From: Lunularia cruciata | Lineage: Eukaryota; Streptophyta; Marchantiopsida; Lunulariales; Lunulariaceae | Assembly: GCA_948567375.1 (NCBI GenBank) | Contig: OX419759.1 | Coordinates: forward strand, 6,540,744-6,604,743 | DNA length: 64,000 bases | Reading direction: 5' to 3' | Shown: positions 34,916 to 48,803 of the stretch, piece after piece | How positions within the stretch are numbered: position 1 is the first letter of the stretch | How the letters are laid out: every line of letters begins with the position of its first letter | The notes under the pieces: model-generated | Database searches by the model: none | What the model saw: only the letters and a program-made list of their open reading frames with translations | What the model was told of the DNA's origin: nothing | Program-made: the position numbers and the translations under genes

Positions 34916-37900
34916 ATAACGTAAGTTAAGGACCTCTGTTCATTATTCCTTTATATATATAAAAAATTTAGCAAATTTTTTATTCAAATTTAACTCATTA
35001 TTTTTAGAATAAAATATTACTATAGAGTATAAAACAGTTCATTCTTTTTTAATAGTTTAGAATTTTCCTTTCAATCAAATTATTTTAACTTACAAAAATT
35101 TTGCCTTTTCTGTTTTCATTTTTCTGTAATTCAGAAATGATTTTACCCTAATGCTTGGATGCTTGACATCTTAATTCGCTATATTTGTGCAGTAACTTCA
35201 AGACGTGTAAGTTTATGCGGTCCTTTTGAGTGCATTGCAGTAACCTCAAGATGTGCAACGTAGGTAATCAGGAACATTACTATAAGCATATTCTCTTCAG
35301 TACATAAATATTACGACGACGATGGAGCAAAGATAAATTATCTGTATCAAAAGCTCGTAAACTTGATAGAATATTGTGCAATAACTTAGAACTGTGCTTT
35401 AAACCTGAACAGTGGTAAGAAAAGAATACAACCCAAAAAGTAGAATATAATAAAAGATGAGCTGTCACTAGATCAGTGGGTTGATCAGTGGGTTTTTGAT
35501 AAGTAGAACATATCAGAATATTATGTTTGTCATTTTCAATCTAATCCTTATTAGCCGAAATTGCTACCTTCCGAAGTACTACAAAGCGATGGCTTTGGAG
35601 TATTTTCAGTATATATAAACTATCTGGATAGAGTTGCACGTACATTTTCATAAACAAAGAACTGAAGAGACACATCCTTTTGAACTTACAGATTAGAATC
35701 ACACGTTGTGTATCATGTCATGTGGTATGTTACGGAATGTGGTGTAACTCTTCACTATTATATTGGAGACATATACCTTGCGTGAAAATTCAAAAGTCTA
35801 ATTTCTGAATATAGAACACTACAAGAGAATCGTAACTGCAATTTCGTGTACGGACTGTATCGCACTTAATTTTGATGTGTTAAAGGGAGACACATAGTTT
35901 ATCAGTTACTTACCATAAAGGACAGTGACATCAAGGTGATTTGGTTCTCTTAAGAATTTGATAAAAAAGTGTATTCTGATTTTTAAAACAATGCAGGATA
36001 CGAAATGACTTATATCAGGTCAGAATTAAGACAAGACAATAAACCAAGTAACCTATCTTGGTTGAAAAATAATAGGTTTATCAAGGAGAATATCTTATCA
36101 TAAGACATGAACCCTTATGAACTCAATGTTGATTTTCTATGAAGATTTCTTCATTAATTTGGATGTGGAAGTAATAAAAGGAGGGTGCTTTACGAGTGCA
36201 CTAAACAAGAGAAAAATTAAGCACGATACAATAGAATCAACCAAGAAAAGTGTAGAAGAATTAACAGATCTCAAAGAAATATATTTTGGTCTTGCTATTT
36301 CACTCAGCTAGAAAAAAGTGTTAATGCATTCCCATCTCCTTATATTTACCATCAAGTCTCCACAGGAAAATAGAATCTAAAAGATGAAGAAAACCATTCC
36401 TAGAGTCAAATTTGCACATCATAAGGCCCATTTAAATAGTAGTGTTATATCACAACTTCAGGTTATAATTAATTTGGACGGGTATCAAAACATTAAGGAA
36501 ATGTATTCAAAAAGTAACCAGATCAAGCCAACATAATCTAACAACTATGCAACATACGAAAGGAACTCACATGCAAGAGGGTGTAGTACTAAAACCCAGA
36601 AAAGAGATTGTTATCCTTGCATTATAGTTAACACAAAGTAAAACACCAATACCGTACACCAAAGCTCAATTTGTATGTAGTGGCATCACTACGGTTGGTA
36701 CATGGAGGGGAGAAAGATCATGAGACTGAATTCTGACCATTATGAACCTGTTGGATTTGTCCAAAATATGATATATTCTACTAATCTTCTATAGTATTAA
36801 TAGAAAGTATGAAAAGAATTCTAGAAAATTTATATTCATTGAAATGAAAATGAGACCGGTCACATCATGAGACCTGATACAACTTGCACATCATAAGATT
36901 ATGTTGATATCAATTGAACATTAGTTAGGTTGTTGACCAGGCTAAAGACTTTGAGCCTTATTCTACCGGAACACCAAAGAACTTAGCGGGAGTAGCGAAT
37001 TCTTTTTTTGCCATACCATAGATGCTTAGCTAATTTAGCGAACCATCAACCAATTTCAATCAGATATAACTATTTTGTGTTAATTGGTGATGCTTAGTTG
37101 TTACTCATGTTTAAAAAATACAAAGAAATTCTCTAAGACATTTTTGGTAAGCAATGCCAATCTAATTGAGATTTATATTTTCCTTACCTCAAACTTTTAT
37201 GTATTCAAAAACTATAAACTATCACGGAAATTGTAAAACGTTTAGTATTCTTTGTAATAAATCATATCGAAAAATAGTAAGAATTAAAGGTAAAATACCT
37301 ATATCCCATATAAGTATCATAGGAGAAAATAATATGCACTCACAAAAATTTCTAATAATGTTATAGATAAAATTCTAATATAAAAAAAACAAGTAAAAGC
37401 CAAAATCCTAAACTTTAATCTTATTAGATTCCTTGTATTTCAGATGATTTATTACTAGCAAAATGAGCTAGACAAAGAAATTTTGAAAATATTAAGACTG
37501 TCAGATATGATCTAATATAATTTGGATATGATTAATGTATCATAAAATATTCATTTATAGAAATAACTATTTTAATTATATATAAAAATCATATGAAATT
37601 ATTTATATTGATTGAAGAATGTTTTTTTCATGGACTGTTATGAAGTATCACTATTGTATTGTACGACAATCATCAATGTTTATATTTTACCACTTTTTTA
37701 ATTCTTCTCGTATTTATCCAATATAATGTACTAACAATTATTATTATATTTTATATGAAATCTATACCTAAAACCATAGCTTATTCGTTTTGGCTAGTGA
37801 AACAAAACTATAGAGGTATATGCAAGTAATATTAAGGTCCAAACTCTTTCACACCATGAAAATGGTTACTCCTTAATTTTGACAGTTGAAAAATAACTGA

Positions 37901-39050
37901 TCACTTTATTAAATTAACAGAAATTTTTTAACAAGATGATGAGGAACTATGAGATATTTTCTCGTGTTTAGGAGATGGTAATATTTGCCCTTGATGAATC
38001 AGCAGGAAAGACATCATATTGAGAAATCTGATGATATAGTTTGCAATATAAAATAAATACGGTTAATTGTATTTATGCAGGATGAAAAAGAGATTTTACA
38101 GAACAGAATAATAAGAGAACAAATTAGGTAAAGTAATTCATATTTACTTTATAATTCTTCCACTTTAGTTATTATCAAGAGATATGTACTTAATCTTTGA
38201 AAAACTTAATCTACTCCCAACAATTCAATTGATGTTATAGGTTTTATATTCCTACAATATATCCGTAAGATATAGTTAACTTCGTATGAAACCAAAGTGT
38301 TTTTTCATAAATGACATCATACCAAATATATCTCAATTTGAAGTTATTTTCCTCAAGTGAGTGTACACTTTATAACAAAAAGTACATATTTGAACTGACG
38401 ATATGTGTTTTGAAATAATTACATGTAAACATGGTCCAAAATTACACAAAAATTTTATATAGAACCATATTGCATTTTAAACCAATATAAATCCAAAAGA
38501 TTCTGAAAGTTTGAAATTTAGCTTAACCTACTTATTCTTTGGATATTTACCAAACAGATTTACAAGAATTAATAATTTTCAGGAAAATATAAAGTAAGGG
38601 CCAAAGTTCATTTAAATAAAAAAGAATTATTTTATTTAATTATTTAAATACAGTGATTGGAAATGTATTTTATTTCTATTAACAGTATATATTAACAAGT
38701 CATTATAATAGTTAAATGTTTACAAACTCTCTTTGATATCAATACAAATACTATGTATTCTTATCTCTAACATAATATTAATTCCACATTTAATCATTCT
38801 TATTTCTTATGTTAAATTAAAAGAAATCATCTCTACTTCTATAAAGTAGCGATCAAAGGACTGTACATATTGGACAACTAATAAATATAGTCAATGTTAA
38901 ACATTGTTGTCATGACCCACTTCCTCACAAACTTCATCTTTCTTTGCTTTTGATTGTTTTTTTTGCAAATAGTAAAATTAAGGCATCAAGAAAGATCACT
39001 TGTATGGAATAATGATTCAGTTGAGTTGTACCTCCCTGGCATAGAGGGAC
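34916..39050. other. AT-rich intergenic DNA, no gene recognised
   Basis: About 4 kb with very short open frames, many A/T runs and no recognisable domain, LTR or RNA gene. Confidence 0.55.
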
Positions 39051-39524
39051 AAGGTGCCTCAAAAAAATGTACTTTTGAGATCATATGATGAGAATGATGC
39101 CATACCAATTTTGAATACGGGCCCATTTCATTTTAGTTCCATGGAGCCTACAAACATGACCGCCAAACAAAATGAACCACTCCACAACAAGGAAGCCATG
39201 ACTTCACAAAATTCTTTAGGACAACGAGGGATGCAGCTAATTGTTGACAATACAAAACTCCACCAATTTTTGTTGCCATTTCAAGATCACACAAAAAGAA
39301 AAACGTGCTACCAAAGAGACATTGGCTACCATTTTGTGCCCAAGCTCATGTGTACAACATACAATCACAACCCTTCACCGACCAGTGCAATGGACAAAGG
39401 ATAAAACCCACTATGTTGAGACTATAAAAACCCAACCTGTGAGTCAAATCTTTTTGTATTCTCACTTTTCACTTTCATTTTTTCAATTCTTGTGTTTCAT
39501 CTCTCTACGGCCAACATTTCCTAT

Positions 39525-41995
39525 GATGTCGTTTGAGAATTTTCCAACTCTAATTGAAATCTTTTTCTATGAATATCGAGAGCTAAGGAAGTGGAATTGT
39601 GGGAGTGGATCAATGAATTATATTGTGAAGCAAATTCAAAAATTCAATTATGATAGGATGCACTCCTAGGAGTAGAATTAAGTTGAGGCAAGGTAAAGTA
39701 GTAGAAATATTGAACAAACTCCTTGAGATTTTTGAGTAGGGATTGTATTGTCAAACCAACAACATCAAGAAGAGGAAAATATACTTCTTATTGTGGGATT
39801 GGAGTCTTGTGGATGTAGCCATGTTACATGAAATTTTCGCAAATGTATAGAATTTGAGTAGGAACTTGTTACAAGGATGTCTCATGATGTGGATGGAGGA
39901 TCACTAGCAATGGATGTTGGGCGTAGATAGCTCCCCATTTGGGGATATTCACATAGATACTCTACATGGTCATTCCAACAAACAATTGAAGGGGATAATC
40001 AACCGCTCATTTGTTGGGAGAAATCTATGAATAGGTACAAGATCAAGACATGAAGGACTCAACTCATTAAAAAATTACCAAAAAAATAATGTGGTTGTTT
40101 TTCTCAAAAAAATAAATTATGTTAACCAAAACTAGACCATCTTCTTCCAACTTGCACATGAGTAGAAGCCAATGAGTTGGGCCAAGATGTTTAATAAGCA
40201 AGTCATCAAGTTGGAAGATATGATAGAAGGTTTTGACACCATCATGCCCCCCTTCATTGTTCATTTCTACATTGGCTTAAATATTTTGACATACAAAGAG
40301 AAGGAGAAGTTCTTGTTTCACTTGCACCACCAGCTTACTTCAGCAGAGACCTAGGCGTGCTTAAGGAGATTACCAAATAGCACAACATAGACAAAGATTA
40401 TGCTCAAACAAGGAAGTTTGTTTGAGTGGTGGAAATATACAACTTGATTACAATTCATAGGAAGACTCTTGTCCCTCATGCTAAGGTACAAGCCTCCAAG
40501 AAACAAAAATGACCTCAAGAGGTGGAATCTTTGTCAAAGGATAGCAAGAGTAAGACCAAGATGTACAAGTCAACTCATAAGGAAGGTCTGCCACAAGGAC
40601 AAGAGGTGCCTAAAAAAGGGGTTTCTAGTGCTACCTAGAGCATAAAGTTGGGGAGCAAAGGGTCCTTCATACAAATTTTGTCATCCATGGTAAATGACAA
40701 GAGAGAGGAACCAAATGATGAAACTAAGTCATCTCCCGTGCTTATAAAAAATGAAGTACATCCAATGGACAAGGAGAAGATGCAAGTGGTAGAACTTGCA
40801 TCTTCTCCTTGTCCGTTGGCTCCTAACAAAGGAGAGGCCTTGCATTATGAGACAAAAAGATGAACAAAATGGATTGCTTGGTAGCATATCTTGTAAAAGG
40901 GACTAGAAGATGAACAAGAATGACATTATCATAAATGCAAACCTTCCTCAAACAACAAACAAGGTAAGCATTACCAAGGAAGCAGCTCTGGCTCACAAAG
41001 CATAAGAGAAGAATGTTCCAAGTCATGATAAGAAGCCCAAGCCCAAAACAAAGAAGGCACTACAAAGACAATTGGGCAAGGATGGCAATTCTATTCCTTG
41101 GCTAATGATTGCCTTTACCATTCATAACATAACCTTGATGATAGAAGCTTTAGAAGAGATTTTTTCCATTATACCAAAAGTTGGATCCAAAGATGAAAGA
41201 ACCATTGACCCTTGTATACCACTTGCATTACCTAGTCCATACAAAACAAGCAAGAAGGATAAGGAGAGTGATGAGCATCTAGAGGAATTCCATAGGGAGG
41301 AACTAAAATGGCAAGAGGAATACAAATATATCATCCAAGGGTTGAAGAAGGAGATTGACAATTATAGCATGCATATCTTCCACCAATGAACTCAACACTA
41401 ATTTTTGGTCTCCTCTTTATGAGACCCAAAATTAGGAAGACAAACGTGTTGTGCTATAAAACAAGCTAGAAAATGGCCCAAGTTGATACAAAGGTAGTGG
41501 AGACTAGATATGAAAATATGAAATAGCTAACTGACCTTTGCATATCTAACCCACCCACCAACCTCAATGACAACAAGAGAAGGTGTTGGAGCAAGAAAAG
41601 AAGATTTGTAAAGAGATGATCAACAAATTCAACATCAAACAAGCCAATATGGAGACCAAATAAGTGGAGTTGCTCATAACTATTGGGTAGACAACCACTC
41701 AACTACTTAGCTAGCTGGAGTGCATGGCCAATAAAAGCTCTCAACAAACAAAGGCAAAGGATCTATGTAGTCAAATTGACACACTAGAGAGGAAGATGTA
41801 CACAAGCAAGCAACTCAAGTTGTTGTCTAACAAAACTCCAGAACCACACTAATGCCAAGTTCATAGAGGCTCAAACTAGCTTTGAATGAATTGTGGATGG
41901 CTACAAAGAGGAGCTCATGGACCTCATTCCCATTTGCAAGGGAGATAAGAGTTTGTCCCAAGCACCACTTGCCCCTCTTGCCAAGGAATAACAAA
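39525..41995 (+). pseudogene. Unnamed coiled-coil protein family (family X), copy 1, decayed
   Basis: A long decayed coding region of a family that I do not recognise. In shifting frames it has, in order: LLWDWSLVDVAMLHEIF (about 39790), YQKNNVVVFLKK (about 40073), PPFIVHFYIGLNILTYKEKEKF (about 40244), a Lys/Glu-rich coiled-coil region (about 40500-41850), and GYKEELMDLIPICKG (about 41898). The same order recurs at 56.5 kb and 60.8 kb. Longest surviving frames are 39241-39669, 40172-40354, 40648-40863 and 41072-41389. It has no RT, integrase or transposase motif. It may be the accessory or gag-like gene of a large retroelement, or a multiplied host gene. Confidence 0.6.
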
Positions 41996-44900
41996 TGGAG
42001 CCTAGTCTTATAAAAATAACCATGGTTCTTTTCATTCACTAGTGATGGGATGTTGCTTTATACACATTGTTAGCATTTTTGTTTTCATAGAATTAGGAAG
42101 TTTATGGATGTACATACTTTGTAAATAGGTGCCCGGGCTAACATGAGAAGTAGTGTTAATATGTTGGAGGTTGACTACTTTGATTGAGTTGATTATAGCT
42201 ATAACTAACTAACTACCAGTAGGTTTAGGGTTAGGGATAAGATATGATCAAGGTTGAGTGGTTTAGATGTACTTAGGAAATTTCCATCCACTATAGCTAT
42301 TGGATCTTTCCATGGCCAAGTTTGAAATATAAAAAAAAATCTTAGGCTTGTTGTTCATTGGGTCCATTTGGTGCATTTTTTTGCAAGTAAATACAAAGTT
42401 TATCTATGAAGACTCGTAAGTCAGTGTATGTGTATTAGTTTGCCCTTTGAATGCATGATTGTATGCTCAAAACATCAAAAAAGTGCAACCACATAGAAAA
42501 CACAGAGGATGGGCTCCCATCAAGCTGTACAAGGGTGAGACAAAATAGGTAATATAAGGCTAAGCCCCAATAAGCCCCACTCAAAAAATCTAAGAGTGAT
42601 GAATCTTGAGGTATGAACCAAACCCTAGAGTGTGGTCATACATTTGTGTGGAACTAGAGTGCATAACTCTAAGATTATGGCTAGAATCAATAGTAATATT
42701 GTGGTATCCACATTTTTCATTTTGGACAAGTTTTGAAGAAGAAGTGTCTTGTTGAAACCAAATTGAAACCAAATGGAGAAGAAATGAGTGGAAACTTGTA
42801 TTTTGATCAAGCCCAAGGAAGTCGACTTCATGTAAGAGGAAGAAGAGTTTGGACTGGATCACACCCAAAGAAGCTTACTTTGTGTCAGAGGAGGAAAAAT
42901 CTCGGATCAGACGCCAAAGGAGAGCAGACCCGAAGGAGGAAGAGAAGTTGCAGGTCAAGATTCTTGCGGGAGCCATATCTTAGTGACAACAAGTCCAAAT
43001 CGTGCGTGCTATATCTTGTTTGAAACATCTTGTTCAGGGCTTTCTATTGCTACAAAAATTGCAGAGTTTAAAGGTTTTTTAGCAAAAGTTAAAAGCATTT
43101 GAAGTTTTGGGAGTAGATGTACAAAGTAGTTTAGTGTCTTCGGGTTGGTGTCTTTGGGTCAATCCGACTTCGGTCTTTGGACTTACATGACTTTGGGTCT
43201 AAAGACTTTGCCTCAAGACAAATATGATTCAACCTAAGGTAGTCGGACCTCTGAGTGCAGCGAAGGTGACTTCAGGAATCTTTGCAGAGGCATTAGAGGA
43301 AGTTAGAGTAAGGAAAATAAGTTTATTAGGATACCCATGACTTCAATTTTAGTTCTGATTGAATATAGGAGAGAATTAGAAGAGAAATAGCAGTAGTGAG
43401 TGAACCCGAAGTGCAGGAATAGACAATAAGTGTCTTTGGGTTAGTAACATGAGTGATTAGGGGAAAGTGGGTTGCAAATTGAAGGCGTAGATAGTATACC
43501 CATGTTTTCAATTACAATTCTTGATGAATATATAGTGGAATTAGTAAAGGAATTGATAGTAGCTAGACCCGAAGTTGCAGAAGTAAGAGTGCAGGTGTCT
43601 TTGGATTTGACATTTGATATTTTAGAGAAGAGTGGGTTGGGAGATAGAGATTTAGATGGATTACTTGTGATGGGAATTGTAGATCAGAGTGAAGAAGTAG
43701 TAAAATTGGTAGAAGATGTAGGAATTATGAAACCCGAGGATAGAGCAATAGGAAGTAAAGTTACTTTGGGATCGGGTTTGAAAGCTTAAGAAGAAGTAGA
43801 CATTGGATTGGATTAGTAACCGATTTGAGATTTGAATAGTCAGATATGAAGAGGTGCATTGTCATTTTGGATTGGCAAGTTTTGTAGAGTCATTAGGAAG
43901 AGGTACATTAGGAAGATAATTGTTGATTGCTTCATTATTTAAGAGTGGCATTTGCAGTCTTATGTTGTTCAGTGCTCATAATTTCTGAGAATAGATAAAG
44001 CGAAGTGTTGTGAAGCAGTGCTCTTTGCTTGAGCTTGATTCCGAGTATCAACTTTGCAATTGTGTTTGTAAGTGTGTGAAGAAATTTGAAGTGCAAGTCA
44101 ATGTGTCTATGGATGTTGGATTCTACATCCTTGATCTTCATTCTGTGTGTTTGATCCTAAATGAAGTGCAATCAAAGCAATGCGTTGACAAATTTGAGAG
44201 GAATTGTAGTGTTGGTAGTATTCTGCATTTGTGAGTGTAGTGCGAAGTTGATGTGAAGCAATTTTGATTGAGGAAGTTGTGCCTTCAATGGAGGGGTGGA
44301 ACACAATTCTGAGGCAAAGTCATTTTGTAGTGAAGTGCTGTTTTGGGAGAGCCTAAATCATCACAATCAAGATTGTTTGGAAAGAGTTGAAGAAGTTGTG
44401 ATTAAGGAGTGTGAATTCTTGACAAGACTGAGAATTAGTGCTTGTTATTCTCTTCTGGGTGTGGTTTCTACCTGAGAGATTAAAGACGCAACCAAGAAGA
44501 ACTACATGTTACTATTTGACTTTGTATTTGACCAATTCTGACTTATATCTCTGCATGAACGAACTTTACTTACCCGATTACCGCAAAAGTGATATTTGCC
44601 GGGTTGTCACAAATATAGTAATGGGACTATGTAGATTTGGTGTCTGGTCAAGTAATACCCTTATGTATGATTAAGTACCATAGATAGTTTTCAGACTCTC
44701 ATAACCTCATGCCTTTTGGGAAGTGTACAATTTGTGGGGTATTGTTAAAGTCTTCAAAGTGATGGAAATTATGAAACCTCTAACTCCATTTTCATCATCA
44801 TACCTATTTGTGTAAGATGGTAGTGGGTTGCATTTAGTATGTCTTGAGGTGAGAATAACATGCAAATTGTAGCTCCTACAAACCACACTTTGGTAGTTTG

Positions 44901-46750
44901 AAGCTTGGATGGATGATTAGTGAACAAAGAGCTTTTTGAAGAAACTAACCTCTGTTATGAATGAACCATCTCTTCTTAGGAATCCCTTGGATTCAACCTT
45001 CTAGCACAAAAAAGAGTAGATTGCTTAGAGTTTTGTAGAATCACTCATTTTGGTGACATTACCTTTTTTTGGGCATGATGTTGCCCAAGAGGTTAAATAT
45101 GGAATAATAGATTATCATCCTTGTGACCCTATTTGTCTCATTTTAGTCATTTCCAGCCCATATCCCTAAATGAACAACTATTCTTACCAATTATACCATA
45201 AGTACATCAATATTGAGTCACCACAATTGTTATACATGAAATGATCAAAATAGTAAAAATTCCTCCAACATGATACAAAGTTGCAATTTCAATAAATTTT
45301 GGTACAAAATTACCATGTTTTAGTCTGATTTACCATATTTGGGGGTAAAAAATTACTATATTGGACCTCCAAATAGTAAATTTTTCAAAGAAGTCATCTC
45401 ATATTTTGAGTTTCAAGATGTTCATGCAATTAATTGTTAATTATACTTGTACTCTAAGATGATTTAAGGATTTAAATTAGGATAACATAAAAATTATCCA
45501 TGACTTAAGAAGCTTCTACATCTCATTGGTTGGACTTGCTCAAGTACCTACTATTATCTGCTCATCTAGTAAATTATAATGTGTCTTAACACAACATATG
45601 ACTTGTACAAGCTTCTACCACTTATGTAGTACTTTGCACATACCTCTATCTTATAAAAACTACTGGAAAATCAAGCAATGATATTCTTGCCTAGCAAGAA
45701 CTTGGATTTGACCAACTAAAATCAAGCATTGCTTTTTAGTTAAATCATGAGCCTCATAAAAGATTTCAAAATTTGTGTTCAATATCTAAATCAACCCATA
45801 CAAGGATTTGTGACTCAACATGCAATCCATGCATTCATTCACTCTGACCACTCACAGAATGCTTTCATGTAGGAAAAGTTGCATATAATGCACTTCTCTC
45901 TTTATTGATTGCATATATAAAGTTGTAGCTCATCTATCTTACACAAAAATGACAATGAAAAAGGGTACCCATGGCTTTATAGCCACTCTATTTATTTTAT
46001 AAAACTATCAACCTTTCTAATTGGTTACTCCTAAGAACCCTATGAAGGAGTTGAATGCTTCACCAGTTTAATTTGATTTCTACCTCTGAATCTCATCATA
46101 GTTGCTTAAATCTGATTATGCTTAAAAATCATATAACTAATTTTGACCGAATCTTATCAACCTTTACCATGAAATCATAAGAGAATTATTATAGAATAAG
46201 TCTCCAACTATGGAAATGCTACTAGATATATCTATTATTACTAATCTTGTTTCCAAGTGAGGAGAGAGGGATGATATAAATTGCTTCACAATCTGCAATC
46301 TAGGACATATAACTCCTCATCCAACTTCTCTTGTAAATTGATCTTTATGCCTTAAGTTGGTTTGCATGCACTTAATAAAGAACTTGGTATCTCTTTGTGG
46401 TACCCACACAATTTTACAAAATTTTATTTATTTCTCTTGTTTTCATAAGGAAATGGTAGGATGATTTCTTGTTAGGGGAAGGAACTTGATAGTTGAGTTC
46501 CTTTGGAGTTTTTTTTGTACATGCAATGGTACAAAGGAAAAGTATAAAGGTATTGGGACTTTGAAGGAAGAATGCCAAACGAGCAAAGTTTGATGGATGG
46601 TTGGAGGGAAAGGAGTCAAGTACAAAGGACTTTGGACCCAAGGATTGTATGTTGATTGAATGCTCCATCACTTGAATAAAAACTGCAATCAAAGACTATT
46701 CATATTCACTAAAAAAGATATTTGTATGGAGAGTGATTTCTCACCCAAAG
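41996..46750. other. Intergenic DNA, no gene recognised
   Basis: Frames such as 42733-43023 and 43472-43789 are open but not recognised; the latter encodes an acidic valine-rich peptide. The stretch 43140-43210 repeats TTTGGGTC and GACTTTG words. The region may be the 3' non-coding part of the family X copy, but I could not show that. Confidence 0.4.
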
Positions 46751-47160
46751 TGTAACAATATAGAGTTTATAGATGAGTTAGGCAAGACTAATGAAGTAGC
46801 AAATAGGCCAAATTAGCCAAGAATTATAAAATATTTATAAAGAATCTAAGAAGCTTCTTGGTACCTTCCAAGTATGTTATGTGCGTGCCAAGTTGCAACT
46901 TCTAGGAGGAAGCTTCTTGGGAAGTTTCTTGATTGGCTTAGCTTGCACGCCAAGTAGGTGGCTTTTAGAAGAAAACTTGGCTTGCACTCTAAGAAAGTGG
47001 TTTTCAAGAAGCTTCATGAGAAGCTCCCAAGAGCCTTGTATGTTTCCTATAAATACCAAAGCCCAAGCTCATGCTAGGCATTTGGAGTTTCCTTCATTCA
47101 AGAATCCCAATGTGATCTTTCACTCTTCCATTTTCTTATTTCTCTCCATGATCTTTTACA
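46751..47160 (+). repeat. 5' LTR of gypsy family G2
   Basis: 410 bp. It contains several GAAGCTTC-type palindromic words (for example near 46851, 46910 and 47009) and a TATAAAT box near 47049. The same words fill the other G2 LTRs at 55812-56270 and 63789-64000. Confidence 0.88.
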
Positions 47161-47174
47161 TTGGCATTAGAGCA
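47161..47174 (+). other. Primer binding site of gypsy G2
   Basis: TTGGCATTAGAGCA, two changes from the TGGTATCAGAGC initiator-Met tRNA complement, immediately after the G2 5' LTR. Confidence 0.8.
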
Positions 47175-47429
47175 AGAATGAAATGGATGGAATGTATGGA
47201 TCACTAAATCCATTTGCACCAAACTAGGTTTTCATGTCCATATAATACCCAAGCATCATTTCACATAGTTCATCATCTCATACTTTGGGTAGAATTTGTC
47301 TAAATGTGATCACCTTTGTCCAATGAAATCTTGGTACTTCCAATTATAACTTATGGGGAATGGTAGATATGTTGCATCTACATGTTAACTTAGATAAATT
47401 TTATGTAGTTTGATAGAGTAGTAACCATG

Positions 47430-47612
47430 GTGACAATGCCTAAAGTTAGCAATGCCCAAAGTTATCATTGCTATGCAATAGAAATCAAGCAGCTTACTTG
47501 CTTGTCGGAAGAATAAGATCATCAAAGACTAGAGCATATAAAGAGAGCACCATTTCAAGAAAGAGAAGAGCAAATCCAAATTTTGAAATCCAAGGTATTT
47601 GAAGACAAGAAT
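47430..47612 (+). pseudogene. G2 gag N-terminal fragment
   Basis: A decayed frame (…EREEQIQILKSKVFED just before 47612) has the charged coiled-coil look of a gypsy gag start and is cut off by the G1 LTR at 47613. Confidence 0.55.
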
Positions 47613-48172
47613 TATAATACCAATAGCTAGATATATTATCTAGAGGTGAAAATTAACTTGGTACATGTAAGATGTTATGTATGATGTGCTAGGTAGATCA
47701 TATAGAAATGTTAGCAAAAGAGTACTTCTACTAGTAGGGCATGAGCCTAAAATAGCCTAGAAACTTTAGAGTCAATTTAAGAGGTCTAAACAAATGAATT
47801 AGGCCTCAAAAATATGCGCAACTCTCCTCAAGAAAGTAAAGGGTGGCCTTCCCTCATATCTGTATGATAGAGAGCTTTCTAATGGTGCCTCATCCACATG
47901 ACTTTGAGATTCCTACAAGAAGATTCCCTATAGTCAAAGACTGTTTGACCAGCTAGATAGGATCAAAACTGATATGTTATCCATGTAAGGGTAGAGCTTG
48001 TTGACATGTCGCTTATCCATGTACCTGATCCAAGGGTGGAGCTTCTTTTGAGGATACTCTTTGCTATATAATAAAGTCAAGGTGCTCCTTCGGGGCATCT
48101 AAGTATTGAGTGCAAAGTTTTGTGTTTCTTCTTTGTGTTTTTCTTAAGGTCTCCTATCCTTGGAAGATTACA
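47613..48172 (+). repeat. 5' LTR of gypsy G1 copy D (short form)
   Basis: 560 bp, beginning TATAATACCAATAGC and ending AGATTACA. It is about 185 bp shorter than the other G1 LTRs (742-763 bp). It has only one of the two diverged direct units found in their first half. Confidence 0.85.
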
Positions 48173-48188
48173 ATGATATTAGAGCAAG
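48171..48188 (+). other. Primer binding site of gypsy G1 copy D
   Basis: CAATGATATTAGAGCAAG at the LTR end, a decayed form of ATGGTATCAGAGCAAG, the primer site kept in G1 copy A. Confidence 0.75.
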
Positions 48189-48803
48189 TGTTTCAATCCA
48201 AGAGAGTGGATCAACCTTCTTGGAGGAACATGGGCTATTGAGACTAAGTAATTTTGAGGATAGAAACCATAGTGCAATCTATAGATTAAGGGTGTGTTAG
48301 AGAGAGGATAGTATGGAAGCTCCAAGAGGACAATACTCAATAGCCCGCTTTCCATTATTGAATCCCTTCTACATCAAGTTTATGTACATCCAAATGAGCA
48401 AGTGAGAGTTATCTTGTTTTCCATTTTGAAGTAGAGTTCATGGATATAGTGATGATTCACCAAACTTGGTGATTTTGCTTGTAGTGATCTACAATAAAGA
48501 GTGAGATTTGACAATCTACATTTTTTTATGAAGAATTTGAATATTCTAAATCCTCTCCCTATCACCACTCAAGTAGAAATCAGTTATGTGGTAAAACCAA
48601 AAGTAATGTTTAAGGATTTTATAGTCCACAATTTTGATGAGGAATATTATCAACAAGTGATAGCCTCTAAAGTCCCAATGGTAGTCCCAATAGTCAGTGC
48701 TTCCTCTTGAGTGATCATATTGACCTCTATTGAGTTAGGAAGTAGAAATTGAGCCATTGTTGTGTACAGAAATCATGGATCCATAGTTGCAAGGGTGCAA
48801 GCA

